In this document: in pieces, positions 18,251 through 25,997 of the stretch
Layout: each line of letters opens with the position of its first letter
Numbering within the stretch: the stretch's first letter is position 1
Source: Flammeovirgaceae bacterium UBA6059
Lineage (GTDB): Bacteria; Bacteroidota; Bacteroidia; Cytophagales; Cyclobacteriaceae
Reading direction: 5' to 3'
DNA: 64,000 bases
Assembly (NCBI GenBank): GCA_002435755.1
Contig: DIYH01000018.1
Location: forward strand, 11,175-75,174
The notes under the pieces: model-generated
Database searches by the model: none
Told to the model about the DNA's origin: nothing
Seen by the model: the letters and a program-made list of their open reading frames with translations, nothing else
Program-made: the position numbers and the translations under genes

Positions 18251-19300
18251 ATGATGGTTGATTGTTTGATTGTAGGTCAGGGAATAGCAGGGACAGTTTT
18301 AAGCTGGGAACTCCAGAAACTAGGTGCCAGCTTTGTGATCATTGACCGAGAAGACCCTAGATCATCTTCAAGAGTGGCCGCAGGTTTGTACAACCCCATT
18401 ACCGGTAGGAATATGGTCAAAACCTGGAAAGCTGATGCTATATTCCCAATACTAGAGCCATACTACGAAGAGCTTGACCAAGCTCTCGGCATCAGTAGTC
18501 TGCACAATACAGGTATCTATCGACCTTTTTTTAGCAATGAAGAGTGTAACGATTGGCAAGCAAAGTGGTCATCCGACGAATACAGTGCCTTCATAAAGTC
18601 GGTGCGCGGGATATCTATTGATCATGAGTCCATCATTGATCCTCTTGGTGGCATCATGCTGCGACAGGCTGGATATGTTGACCTGGACAAGTTGTTGACA
18701 GCTTACAAAAAATGGCTAGTCGCTAAGGGAATGTACATTGATGGTTTGTTCACTTTTGACGAGCTTTCAATTTCGGAAGACAGAGTGACTTATCGGGAAA
18801 TACAGGCCCAGTGCCTGATTCTATGTGAAGGTGTAAATGGAGGTTCACGTTTCTTCGATTGGTTACCATTCACACCAGTAAAAGGAGAATTAATGGATGT
18901 TGAGAGCTCTGCTGAATTCGATTTTATTTTGAACAGAGGTGTATTTATGGTGCCCTTGGGTAATGGTAAGTGTCGGGTTGGCTCCACTTACCGAAAAAAC
19001 AGTGAGATGTACTTTGAAAGTGCCGCTGAAACAGAACTTAAGGAAAAATTATCAGTTATTTACACGGGGGAAATAGGTGTAACAAAGAGAAAGGTGGGCA
19101 TCCGACCAGCGACGAAAGATAGAAAGCCTTTTATCGGAAGGCACCCAGAGCTTAGAAACATTGCCATTTTTAATGGCTTTGGCTCAAAAGGAGTATCAAT
19201 GGCTCCCTATTTTGCAAAGGAATTCTCAAAACATTTGATTTTAAATAGGCCTATAGATAAGGAGGTGGATATTCAACGTTATTATTCGTTATCTTCATAG
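18251..19300 (+). CDS. FAD-dependent oxidoreductase, DAO family
   Basis: A 349-residue flavoprotein of the D-amino-acid oxidase/glycine oxidase superfamily. The N terminus has the Rossmann dinucleotide motif DCLIVGQGIAGTVLSWEL (residues 4-21, GxGxxG) and an acidic residue ending the second strand at IIDRE. The C-terminal flavin-contact segment reads IGVTKRKVGIRPATKDRKP and then FNGFGSKGVSMAPY, typical of the family. The oxidised substrate is probably an amine or amino acid but cannot be named. Two tandem ATGs at 18251 and 18254 are possible starts. The next gene starts 15 bases after the stop, so the two are likely co-transcribed although no functional link is obvious. Confidence 0.85.
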   Translation: MMVDCLIVGQGIAGTVLSWELQKLGASFVIIDREDPRSSSRVAAGLYNPITGRNMVKTWKADAIFPILEPYYEELDQALGISSLHNTGIYRPFFSNEECNDWQAKWSSDEYSAFIKSVRGISIDHESIIDPLGGIMLRQAGYVDLDKLLTAYKKWLVAKGMYIDGLFTFDELSISEDRVTYREIQAQCLILCEGVNGGSRFFDWLPFTPVKGELMDVESSAEFDFILNRGVFMVPLGNGKCRVGSTYRKNSEMYFESAAETELKEKLSVIYTGEIGVTKRKVGIRPATKDRKPFIGRHPELRNIAIFNGFGSKGVSMAPYFAKEFSKHLILNRPIDKEVDIQRYYSLSS

Positions 19301-19315
19301 ATTCTACTATTGAGC

Positions 19316-22300
19316 ATGATAAGAGCGATAGTCATACTGTTTCTGTTAGTTGTCAGCACTATAGATAGTCCTGTCAATGCCCAGATTATTGGAAGTCGTG
19401 AATACGGTAAGAACAGGGTACAATACAAAAACTTCGACTGGTCTTATTACAGCACGGACAACTTTGATGTATACTATTATCGGGGCGGTAAAAACTATGC
19501 AAATATTGCCATCAAATATCTTGAAGATGAATTTGATAGGATCACCGATGTGCTTGGATATGCACCTTATGCTAAAACCAAAATCTTTATTTACAACAGT
19601 ATTACTGATCTACAACAAAGCAACATTGGTATTGACGATGAGGTCTTTACGGTAGGAGGCCAAACTAACTTCGTCAAGTTAAGGACGGAGGTGCCTTTTC
19701 CCGGAACAATAGAAGCCTTCAAGCGCGAACTTGTATTGCGCATCTCCAGGATGCTGATCAACGATATGATGTTTGGAGGTAGCCTGGCTGATATGTTCCA
19801 AAGTTCATATCTCCTTACACTACCGACATGGTTTATTGAAGGCGCTTCAAGGTACGTAGCAGAAGGGTGGAGTGTAGAGATGGACGATTTTATGCGTGAC
19901 CTTCTCCAAAACAATACTTTGAAAAAGCTATCTAAGATCCAGGGTAAGGAAGCTGAAATTGCTGGTCAAAGTCTTTGGAACTATATCGCTAGCAAATACG
20001 GCAAGAGTAATATTAGCAATGTACTCAATCTTACCAGAATCATCAGAAACGAAGAAAATAGCATTGCCAGCACACTGGGCTTACCGTTCAAGCAATTCTT
20101 GATAGACTGGCAACAATATTATATAGACGCTAGCCAACGAATTAACAACAGTTATGTACCCCCAAGTGAGGCGAACATAGCGGTTAATAGTAAGTCTAAT
20201 GTGATTTATAACCAGGTCAAGTTCAGTCCTGATGGATCTAAACTAGCTTTTTCTGAGAACTATGGTGGTAAGTACACGGTCTTTGTCCAAGATATCGCTA
20301 CAGGTAAGAAAGAAGGACTCCTGAAGGGTGGATATAGAGTGATCAATCAGGAGGTTGATTATGAAATACCCTTGATCAACTGGATTGACGATGAGAATCT
20401 TGGGGTCATACAGGCCTATTATGGTAAGAACTACCTTGTATCAATCAACATAGCATCTAAAAAAATCCAGCGTAAGTCACTTGAGAAGTTTGATCACGTC
20501 AAAGATTTTGCTTTCAATAGCAATGGCCGGTTGGCGATATTAAGTGCCGATGTGAATGGTTCTAATGATCTCTATCTGGTGAGTATGCGCAGAAATGCCA
20601 TCAGGCAGTTGACCCGAGATCGTTGGGATGATATTACACCCAGGTTTCTACCCGGCAGAGACGTACTCATATGGAGTTCTAATCGCACTCAGGACTCCAT
20701 CAATTTCAAAGTAGATAACATCGAGGAGGTATCTGCTAACTACAATCTATTCTTGTATGACCTGGATACGACCAAGACAATTTACACTCGACTCACCAAT
20801 ACGCTAAGTAAAGACTACCAACCTAAGCCAGATACCTACTACGAAACATTCTATCTCAGCGATCAGAAGGGTATTTTCAATCTATATCACTACAACATTT
20901 TTGATAGCACTTTTCATCAAGTGACCAACTTCAGTTCTAGCATCAAGAATTACGACATCCACTTCGATTCAAGATCCATAGTGTTCACTATGCTGCATGA
21001 GGGTAGTGATAAGGTCTTTCTCTATAACGGCTACAATCTGGACAATAATATCTTTTCCCCGCAAACCTTTCGCAAAGAGATAGAACAGGCCAAGTACTTG
21101 AGAGAACGAATTCAACAAGAAACTCTCAACGCTCCGAAAGTCAAGGAAGACGCTGAAGATGAAACTAAAGAAGAAATAGAGGATAACCCCGAGGATTTTA
21201 TTGATACGGATAATTATGTTTTCGAGGAAGAACTCGAAAATCGTACCTCTACAAACAACTTTTCATTTCTCTCCAATTATCGAAAGTTGGAGAAAACGAC
21301 AAGTGTTGTTGGCCCTCTTCCTTACGACACCCGGTTCAGTGCTGACAATGTAGTGACCAGTTTTGTCATTGATCCCATGAGAGGCTTTGGTATTTTGTTA
21401 GAAACTTCTATGAATGATATGCTCGAAAATCATAAGTTCTATGGCGGCATATTGGCTATCTCTGACCTGAGGAGTGGTGACATCTTCGGTGAATACAAAT
21501 TCATCAAATACAGAGTCGACTTTAAAGCACGTTACGACCGGCGTGTGATATTAGAGCAACCTGAAGACATCCTTCAGAAATACTCGATGAACAAGTTTAC
21601 GCTGGGTGCTAGTCTGCCTATATCCAATTCGCTGAGAGTTGACTTCTCACCCTACATAGCAACTACAAGATATCTCGATCTGCAGTTCAGGACATTGTCT
21701 ACTACACCACCTAGTTTTGATACTGACAATGTTGTTTCTTTCTTAGGATCAGAATCATCTATTGTTTTTGACAATTCTATTATCCATGGGTTGAACCTTT
21801 ACGAAGGTACACGGGCGAAGCTAGGGTTTAAACACTTCACAGGCATATCTGACAGTCAGAGAAGCTTCAATAACTTCTATTTAGATGCGAGACATTATCA
21901 GAAGATACACCGTGAAATTGTGTTCGCTACTCGTGTATTCTATGGGAAGTTTTTTGGCAACAATACACCCAGCTATCTCTTGGGTGGCATGAATAACTGG
22001 CTGTTTAATGATACTGAATCAACTGGTCAGAATGATCCTTTAAGAACAGAAACTGGCATGGACAATAGTAACTTGCTATTCGCCGAATATGTGACTAACC
22101 TTCGAGGTTTTGATTACAACAAATTCAATGGCACTGATGTACTTCTATTCAACGCTGAGCTGAGGCTCCCGATATTCAAGTACCTTATCAATGGCCCGAT
22201 TTCATCCAATTTCTTCAGGAACTTTCAAATGGTCGGCTTCTATGATATCGGATCAGCATGGACCGGTCGATCTCCCTTCAGAAGAGATAATGATGTCAAT

Positions 22301-22498
22301 ACTAAGGTCATCGCACCGGAAGGTTCAGTATTTCAGGCTACTCTCAACAATTCGAAAAGCCCATGGCTAGCCAGCTATGGCTTTGGTATTCGTACCGTCC
22401 TTTTGGGCTATTATGTTAAGTTCGATGTAGCCAAACCAATAGAAGATTTCACAGTTGGAGACACCCGCTTTTATGTGACACTCGGTTATGATTTTTAA
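19316..22498 (+). CDS. Pseudo-peptidase / TolB-like propeller / BamA-like barrel composite protein
   Basis: A 1,061-residue exported protein. Residues 1-23 are a signal peptide ending NAQ. Residues 30-285 resemble a gluzincin (MA clan) domain: the would-be HExxH helix reads RELVLRISRM (from about 136), so both zinc histidines are missing, while the later WFIEGASRY glutamate (about 172) is kept. Residues 290-590 contain TolB/WD40-like blades such as FSPDGSKLAFSENYGGKYTV and RDRWDDITPRFLPGRDVLIW. An acidic linker (about 610-650) leads to a C-terminal region (about 690-1061) built of amphipathic strands ending FDVAKPIEDF...YVTLGYDF, like the end of BamA/Omp85 barrels. It is probably an outer membrane protein with a periplasmic or surface propeller. 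A TTG at 19310 is a poorer start. A strong terminator follows. Confidence 0.82.
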   Translation: MIRAIVILFLLVVSTIDSPVNAQIIGSREYGKNRVQYKNFDWSYYSTDNFDVYYYRGGKNYANIAIKYLEDEFDRITDVLGYAPYAKTKIFIYNSITDLQQSNIGIDDEVFTVGGQTNFVKLRTEVPFPGTIEAFKRELVLRISRMLINDMMFGGSLADMFQSSYLLTLPTWFIEGASRYVAEGWSVEMDDFMRDLLQNNTLKKLSKIQGKEAEIAGQSLWNYIASKYGKSNISNVLNLTRIIRNEENSIASTLGLPFKQFLIDWQQYYIDASQRINNSYVPPSEANIAVNSKSNVIYNQVKFSPDGSKLAFSENYGGKYTVFVQDIATGKKEGLLKGGYRVINQEVDYEIPLINWIDDENLGVIQAYYGKNYLVSINIASKKIQRKSLEKFDHVKDFAFNSNGRLAILSADVNGSNDLYLVSMRRNAIRQLTRDRWDDITPRFLPGRDVLIWSSNRTQDSINFKVDNIEEVSANYNLFLYDLDTTKTIYTRLTNTLSKDYQPKPDTYYETFYLSDQKGIFNLYHYNIFDSTFHQVTNFSSSIKNYDIHFDSRSIVFTMLHEGSDKVFLYNGYNLDNNIFSPQTFRKEIEQAKYLRERIQQETLNAPKVKEDAEDETKEEIEDNPEDFIDTDNYVFEEELENRTSTNNFSFLSNYRKLEKTTSVVGPLPYDTRFSADNVVTSFVIDPMRGFGILLETSMNDMLENHKFYGGILAISDLRSGDIFGEYKFIKYRVDFKARYDRRVILEQPEDILQKYSMNKFTLGASLPISNSLRVDFSPYIATTRYLDLQFRTLSTTPPSFDTDNVVSFLGSESSIVFDNSIIHGLNLYEGTRAKLGFKHFTGISDSQRSFNNFYLDARHYQKIHREIVFATRVFYGKFFGNNTPSYLLGGMNNWLFNDTESTGQNDPLRTETGMDNSNLLFAEYVTNLRGFDYNKFNGTDVLLFNAELRLPIFKYLINGPISSNFFRNFQMVGFYDIGSAWTGRSPFRRDNDVNTKVIAPEGSVFQATLNNSKSPWLASYGFGIRTVLLGYYVKFDVAKPIEDFTVGDTRFYVTLGYDF

Positions 22499-22526
22499 TT
22501 AGCCCCTGGTAGGGCTATTTTTATTT
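22499..22526 (+). terminator. Rho-independent terminator after the propeller-barrel gene
   Basis: Stem TAGCCC (22500-22505) pairs with GGGCTA (22512-22517) around a 6-base loop and is followed directly by TTTTTATTT. It begins right at the stop codon of the upstream gene and ends one base before the yicC ATG. Confidence 0.8.
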
Positions 22527-22527
22527 C

Positions 22528-23406
22528 ATGATCTACTCCATGACAGGCTATGGTTCTGCCCAATACGAAAACAATAAAGCCACATTATCAGTAGAAGTTC
22601 GTACGCTCAATTCAAAGTTTCTTGACCTCCAATTGAAACTGCCCAAGGAGTTCAGTGACAAAGAGATTGAGGTTCGAAACACTACGATGGATTCGCTCAA
22701 ACGCGGCAAAGCTGTAGTTACCGTAGAGATTTCCTCCAAGTCCGAGGGTCAGACTTCTCTGGGTATTAATCAAGCATTGTTTAAAGGCTACTATAATGAG
22801 TTAAGCAAGCTGGCTAAAGATTCGCAAGTCACTGATTCGGCGCTCATTTTCAAGCTAGCTCTTGATATGCCCGAAGTACGCAGCAGCACTGAAAACCCTG
22901 AGGAACTCATGTCATGGCAAGAAATCAAGTCACAACTACAAGCGGCACTTGACAAATGTATAGAGTTTCGAAAGCAGGAAGGATCAACCCTTGCCAGCAA
23001 ATTAGAAAGTTATCGTAAATCAATTGCTGAGCAACTTGATCATATAGACATTATTGATCCTGATCGGATATCTAGAATTAAAGATCGAATCAGAGCTAAC
23101 CTGGAGGAGTTTGTCAGGGCAGAGAACATTGATCAAAATCGTTTAGAGCAAGAATTGATCTACTATATAGAGAAGCTTGATATCAATGAAGAAAAAGTGC
23201 GACTCAAAAATCATCTTGATTACTTCTCAGAAGTCATGACAAGAGAAGACTTACCAGGCAAAAAGCTATCTTTTGTATCTCAGGAGATGGGCAGAGAGAT
23301 CAATACTATAGGCTCAAAGGCCAATGACTCGGCTATCCAACGACATGTTGTGATTATGAAAGAAGAGTTGGAAAAAATAAAAGAGCAGCTGCTCAACATA
23401 GTGTAG
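22528..23406 (+). CDS. yicC: YicC family endoribonuclease-like protein
   Basis: A 292-residue protein that matches the YicC/YloC family from end to end: it starts MIYSMTGYGSAQ, has VEVRTLNSKFLDLQLKLP (about 23-40) in the N-terminal domain, and ends with the DUF1732 helix containing REINTIGSKANDSAIQ and VVIMKEELEKIKEQLLNIV. Members in E. coli and Bacillus act on RNA and affect stationary-phase and small-RNA behaviour. The gene is often next to gmk, but not here: its neighbour is a convergent tonB gene 33 bases away. The ATG sits immediately after the previous gene's terminator, so expression depends on read-through or on a promoter inside the upstream gene. Confidence 0.93.
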   Translation: MIYSMTGYGSAQYENNKATLSVEVRTLNSKFLDLQLKLPKEFSDKEIEVRNTTMDSLKRGKAVVTVEISSKSEGQTSLGINQALFKGYYNELSKLAKDSQVTDSALIFKLALDMPEVRSSTENPEELMSWQEIKSQLQAALDKCIEFRKQEGSTLASKLESYRKSIAEQLDHIDIIDPDRISRIKDRIRANLEEFVRAENIDQNRLEQELIYYIEKLDINEEKVRLKNHLDYFSEVMTREDLPGKKLSFVSQEMGREINTIGSKANDSAIQRHVVIMKEELEKIKEQLLNIV

Positions 23407-23439
23407 CAACTGCTCGCAGACACATTAAAAAAGTATCCT

Positions 23440-24270
23440 TTAGTCCTTAAGCACAAATAGCAAAGGAAGTGTCATATATACCTTAACCGCTCGGCCTCTT
23501 TGCTTCCCAGGGTTCCATTTAGGAGCGTTTGACAATACACGAATTGCTTCTTCATCACACCCGTGACCAATCCCCTTCATTACCTCTATACTTCCGAGTG
23601 TGCCGTCCTTATCTACAACAAATCTCATATAAACCTTACCCTGGATATTGTTTCGCTTAGCCGCGGCAGGATAGTCTAATTCGCTAGAAACGTATTTGTA
23701 AAATTCTTGCATACCTCCCACAGGCTCTGGCCGTTGTTCCACTATCGTAAATATCTCTTCGGCCTCTTCCTCGACTATCTCTACTGGCTCGTAAATAACT
23801 TCTTCTACAACTGCAGTTTCTGTCATTTCTGCATCTATGTTAAGTTCTATTTCTTCTAATATGACTTCATCTTCTACCTCTTTGATAATTGGTGCTTGAT
23901 TGTTCTTCGGAGGAGGAGGTGGTGGTTGCTCAGTCAGCGGAATGTCCAAAGTCTCTTCAAATCTGTTCAGGTCAGAAACTCCTAAGTCAACCATCTCACC
24001 ATTATCGTAAAACTTCCACTCAAAAGCCGTAATGGTGAATACTAGGCTGAGTACAAGACCCAAAGCGAGGAACATTCTAGACTGGCCCTGCTGAATATCA
24101 TCTCTATGACGCTTCAAATCCAGTAGAGACTGGTACTCATCAGTGCTATAAGGGGCAGGAGACCCTACGAGCTCTTTAATAACTGGATCAAGGTGATCCA
24201 ACCCGTTTTCATCAACTCCGCTCCGACGTGGAGTAGAGGATACTTTTTGATCTTTAATTAATGTGTCCAT
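23440..24270 (-). CDS. Energy transducer TonB, paralogue 1
   Basis: A 276-residue TonB-type protein that would transmit proton-motive-force energy from the inner membrane to outer membrane transporters. A long N-terminal cytoplasmic segment of about 60 residues precedes one membrane helix (about 65-85, MFLALGLVLSLVFTITAF). A proline run (PPPPPP near 116) and an acidic Glu/Val/Ile-rich periplasmic linker (about 125-185) follow. The TonB C-terminal domain covers about 190-276 (LDYPAAAKRNNIQGKVYMRF, then GIGHGCDEEAIRVLSNAPKW). It is clearly a duplicate of the gene upstream: the FEWKFYD/FEWRFYD boundary, the proline run and the TonB domain align well, but this copy has the extra cytoplasmic extension. 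ExbB and ExbD genes are not in the window. Confidence 0.92.
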   Translation of the reverse strand: MDTLIKDQKVSSTPRRSGVDENGLDHLDPVIKELVGSPAPYSTDEYQSLLDLKRHRDDIQQGQSRMFLALGLVLSLVFTITAFEWKFYDNGEMVDLGVSDLNRFEETLDIPLTEQPPPPPPKNNQAPIIKEVEDEVILEEIELNIDAEMTETAVVEEVIYEPVEIVEEEAEEIFTIVEQRPEPVGGMQEFYKYVSSELDYPAAAKRNNIQGKVYMRFVVDKDGTLGSIEVMKGIGHGCDEEAIRVLSNAPKWNPGKQRGRAVKVYMTLPLLFVLKD

Positions 24271-24383
24271 GGTATTTAGCTATTGCTTTTAATACCATGA
24301 ATTAAGCCTATCCTAGTCAAAATAATTATGACTGAGGCTAGACGCGGCAGTGATTATCATCAGATACAGAAGAGTCAAAAGTC

Positions 24384-24423
24384 ATAACCCAAATCAACTA
24401 ATATTTTAGTTGATTTGGGTTAT
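24384..24423. repeat. Perfect 17-bp inverted repeat between the two tonB genes
   Basis: The arm at 24384-24400 (ATAACCCAAATCAACTA) is exactly complementary to 24407-24423, leaving a 6-base loop ATATTT. On the minus strand it lies just after the terminator of the upstream tonB copy and about 110 bases before the downstream copy. It may be a second transcription stop or an RNA-protecting or regulatory hairpin in the leader of the downstream gene. Confidence 0.8.
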
Positions 24424-24448
24424 AAAAAAGCCAGTCGATTGACTGGCT
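24422..24448 (-). terminator. Rho-independent terminator of tonB paralogue 2
   Basis: Read on the minus strand, AGCCAGTC pairs with GACTGGCT around the loop AATC and is followed by a run of six T. It begins 7 bases after the tonB stop. On the plus strand the same hairpin is followed by CTATTTTT, so it could also stop antisense transcription. Confidence 0.8.
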
Positions 24449-24454
24449 CTATTT

Positions 24455-25129
24455 TTATCCCAATTTAAAAGTGATTGGAAGTATCATCCTTACCTTCACA
24501 GGACGTCCGCGCTGCTTACCTGGCTTCCACTTAGAAGCGTTACCAATTACACGAACTGCCTCCTCGTCACAACCTGCTCCTATACCTTTCACGGCCTGTA
24601 CTTCTGTGATTGAACCATCCTTGTCAACAACGAACTGCACAAACACCTTACCTTCTATACCCATTCTGCGTGCTTGTGACGGATACTTCAAGTTCTTAGC
24701 AATATACTGATAGAATGCTGACATACCTCCTGGGGGCTCAGGCTGATCCTCCACAATAGTGAATATCTCATCAACTTCTTCTTCTTCAGGAGCTTCTTCA
24801 AAAACTATCTCCTCAATCACTGTCTCTTCTGTGATCTCTACATCTAGTTCTATCTCAATTTCTTCCTCTATCTCTTCCTCATCAGGAACTTCGATGATCT
24901 CAGGTTGTTGAATGACCGGTGGTGGGGGCGGTGGTTGCTCCGTAGGAGGAATCTCCATCAAATCTTCAAAGTTATCATCTACTGTACCAAGGTCCATCGT
25001 AGCACCCTCGTCGTAAAACCGCCACTCGAACGCAGTGATAACCAGCGCTAAGCTTATTACCAGCCCTAAATGCAAGAACATTAAGCTCTTGCTCTCTAGG
25101 TCCGCTTTTGGATTCTTTTTCGCTTCCAT
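24455..25129 (-). CDS. Energy transducer TonB, paralogue 2
   Basis: A 224-residue TonB homologue with the usual layout: a short cytoplasmic start, one membrane helix (about 16-36, FLHLGLVISLALVITAFEW), a proline run (TEQPPPPPPV, about 65-74), a very acidic linker (about 78-125, rich in Glu and Ile), and the C-terminal TonB domain (about 135-224) with KYPSQARRMGIEGKVFVQF and the conserved GAGCDEEAVRV. The C terminus is thought to contact the TonB box of outer membrane receptors. It carries its own strong terminator and a good -7 box, so it is probably transcribed separately from the downstream copy, making two independently controlled transducers. Confidence 0.93.
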   Translation of the reverse strand: MEAKKNPKADLESKSLMFLHLGLVISLALVITAFEWRFYDEGATMDLGTVDDNFEDLMEIPPTEQPPPPPPVIQQPEIIEVPDEEEIEEEIEIELDVEITEETVIEEIVFEEAPEEEEVDEIFTIVEDQPEPPGGMSAFYQYIAKNLKYPSQARRMGIEGKVFVQFVVDKDGSITEVQAVKGIGAGCDEEAVRVIGNASKWKPGKQRGRPVKVRMILPITFKLG

Positions 25130-25176
25130 GAATTGTCTATAATGATTAAAAAGTGTTTTCTACAGTTGAGTAAAGT

Positions 25177-25184
25177 CAAATATA
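25177..25184 (-). promoter_or_regulatory. -7 box candidate for tonB paralogue 2
   Basis: On the minus strand TATATTTG matches TAnnTTTG exactly, 47 bases before the ATG. The expected -33 region is T-rich but lacks a clean TTTG. Confidence 0.4.
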
Positions 25185-25192
25185 TCGAAAAA

Positions 25193-25225
25193 AACAGTAA
25201 AATCAGGGCATTAATGACCTGATTT
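25193..25225 (-). terminator. Probable terminator overlapping the vanZ stop
   Basis: AAATCAGG pairs with CCTGATTT around a 10-base loop. On the minus strand the hairpin includes the last codons of the VanZ gene and is followed by TACTGTTTTTTTT. The stem is short and the loop wide, so confidence is moderate. Confidence 0.45.
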
Positions 25226-25564
25226 GACAAAAAACATGACAATTGTCATAGTACCAAGAACGTTGAAAACAATATCAAGATATTCCCTTTCTCGACCCGG
25301 TACCATTGATTGAATCAGCTCGATACCGACACCAATACATATAGGGGTAGCAATTAACGTCAACCAGAAAAATATCCCAGAAATCTTAATTTCCCGGCTG
25401 AGTCCCAAACCTAATAGCCAAGTCAACACGAAGTAAAAAACGAAATGGACTACTTTGTCAAGGCCTGGAATTGGTGACGAAACAGGAGTATCAGGAGTAA
25501 GCGAGAGGTAGCTTATCAAGGCTAACCATAAGAAAAAAGCAAATGAGTATTTATACTGGATCAA
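25211..25564 (-). CDS. VanZ family membrane protein
   Basis: A 117-residue protein with four predicted membrane helices. The hallmark of the VanZ family is seen in LSLTPDTP (about 21-28), GLDKVVHFVFYFVLTWLLG (about 34-52) and GIELIQSMVPGREREYLDIVFNVLG (two parts, about 79-103), including the conserved E-x3-Q and the D-x2-N-x2-G. The family is named after a teicoplanin resistance protein, but most chromosomal members have no known role. The start is a TTG that overlaps the gcvH stop by four bases, indicating translational coupling. The gcvH-vanZ pair follows sprA as in several other Bacteroidota that I recall. Confidence 0.85.
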   Translation of the reverse strand: MIQYKYSFAFFLWLALISYLSLTPDTPVSSPIPGLDKVVHFVFYFVLTWLLGLGLSREIKISGIFFWLTLIATPICIGVGIELIQSMVPGREREYLDIVFNVLGTMTIVMFFVKSGH

Positions 25565-25941
25565 GCACCGATTAATTCCTGATAAGAAGACGCTTCAAGC
25601 AATTTATCCACTTCAGTTGTATCAGACATTTTAACTTTGATCATCCAACCTTCCCCATAAGGATCGCTATTCACAAGTTCTGGTTCTGACTCCAGCGCCT
25701 CATTGAACGCAATAACCTCACCGGAAACCGGCATGAACAGATCCGATACAGTCTTAACCGCTTCGACTGTTCCGAACACCTCTCCATTATCAATCGTATC
25801 ACCCACCGTTTCTATTTCTACATAGACAATATCACCAAGTTCACCTTGAGCAAAATCTGTTATTCCAATGGTAGCAACCTCTCCTTCTATTTTGATCCAT
25901 TCATGATCTTTGGTGTATTTTAAATCATTCGGTGTGTTCAT
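25561..25941 (-). CDS. gcvH: Glycine cleavage system H protein
   Basis: GcvH is the lipoyl carrier of the glycine cleavage complex: its swinging lipoyl arm takes the aminomethyl group from the P protein to the T protein and is re-oxidised by the L protein. The 126-residue sequence is standard, with HEWIKIEGEVATIGITDFAQ at the start, the lipoylation site EAVKTVSDL (lysine 63) and the ending GEGWMIKVKMSDTTEVDKLL. The P and T protein genes are not in the window. It sits downstream of sprA with its own -7 box, and its stop overlaps the start of vanZ. Confidence 0.97.
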   Translation of the reverse strand: MNTPNDLKYTKDHEWIKIEGEVATIGITDFAQGELGDIVYVEIETVGDTIDNGEVFGTVEAVKTVSDLFMPVSGEVIAFNEALESEPELVNSDPYGEGWMIKVKMSDTTEVDKLLEASSYQELIGA

Positions 25942-25964
25942 GTGTTCGTAGATTTAATTGGTCT

Positions 25965-25972
25965 CAAAAATA
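25965..25972 (-). promoter_or_regulatory. -7 box candidate for gcvH-vanZ
   Basis: On the minus strand TATTTTTG matches TAnnTTTG, 23 bases before the gcvH ATG, in the gap after sprA. No clear -33 element, since the upstream bases are the end of sprA. Confidence 0.35.
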
Positions 25973-25997
25973 GCTTTTTTTCAATTAGGCCATACTT

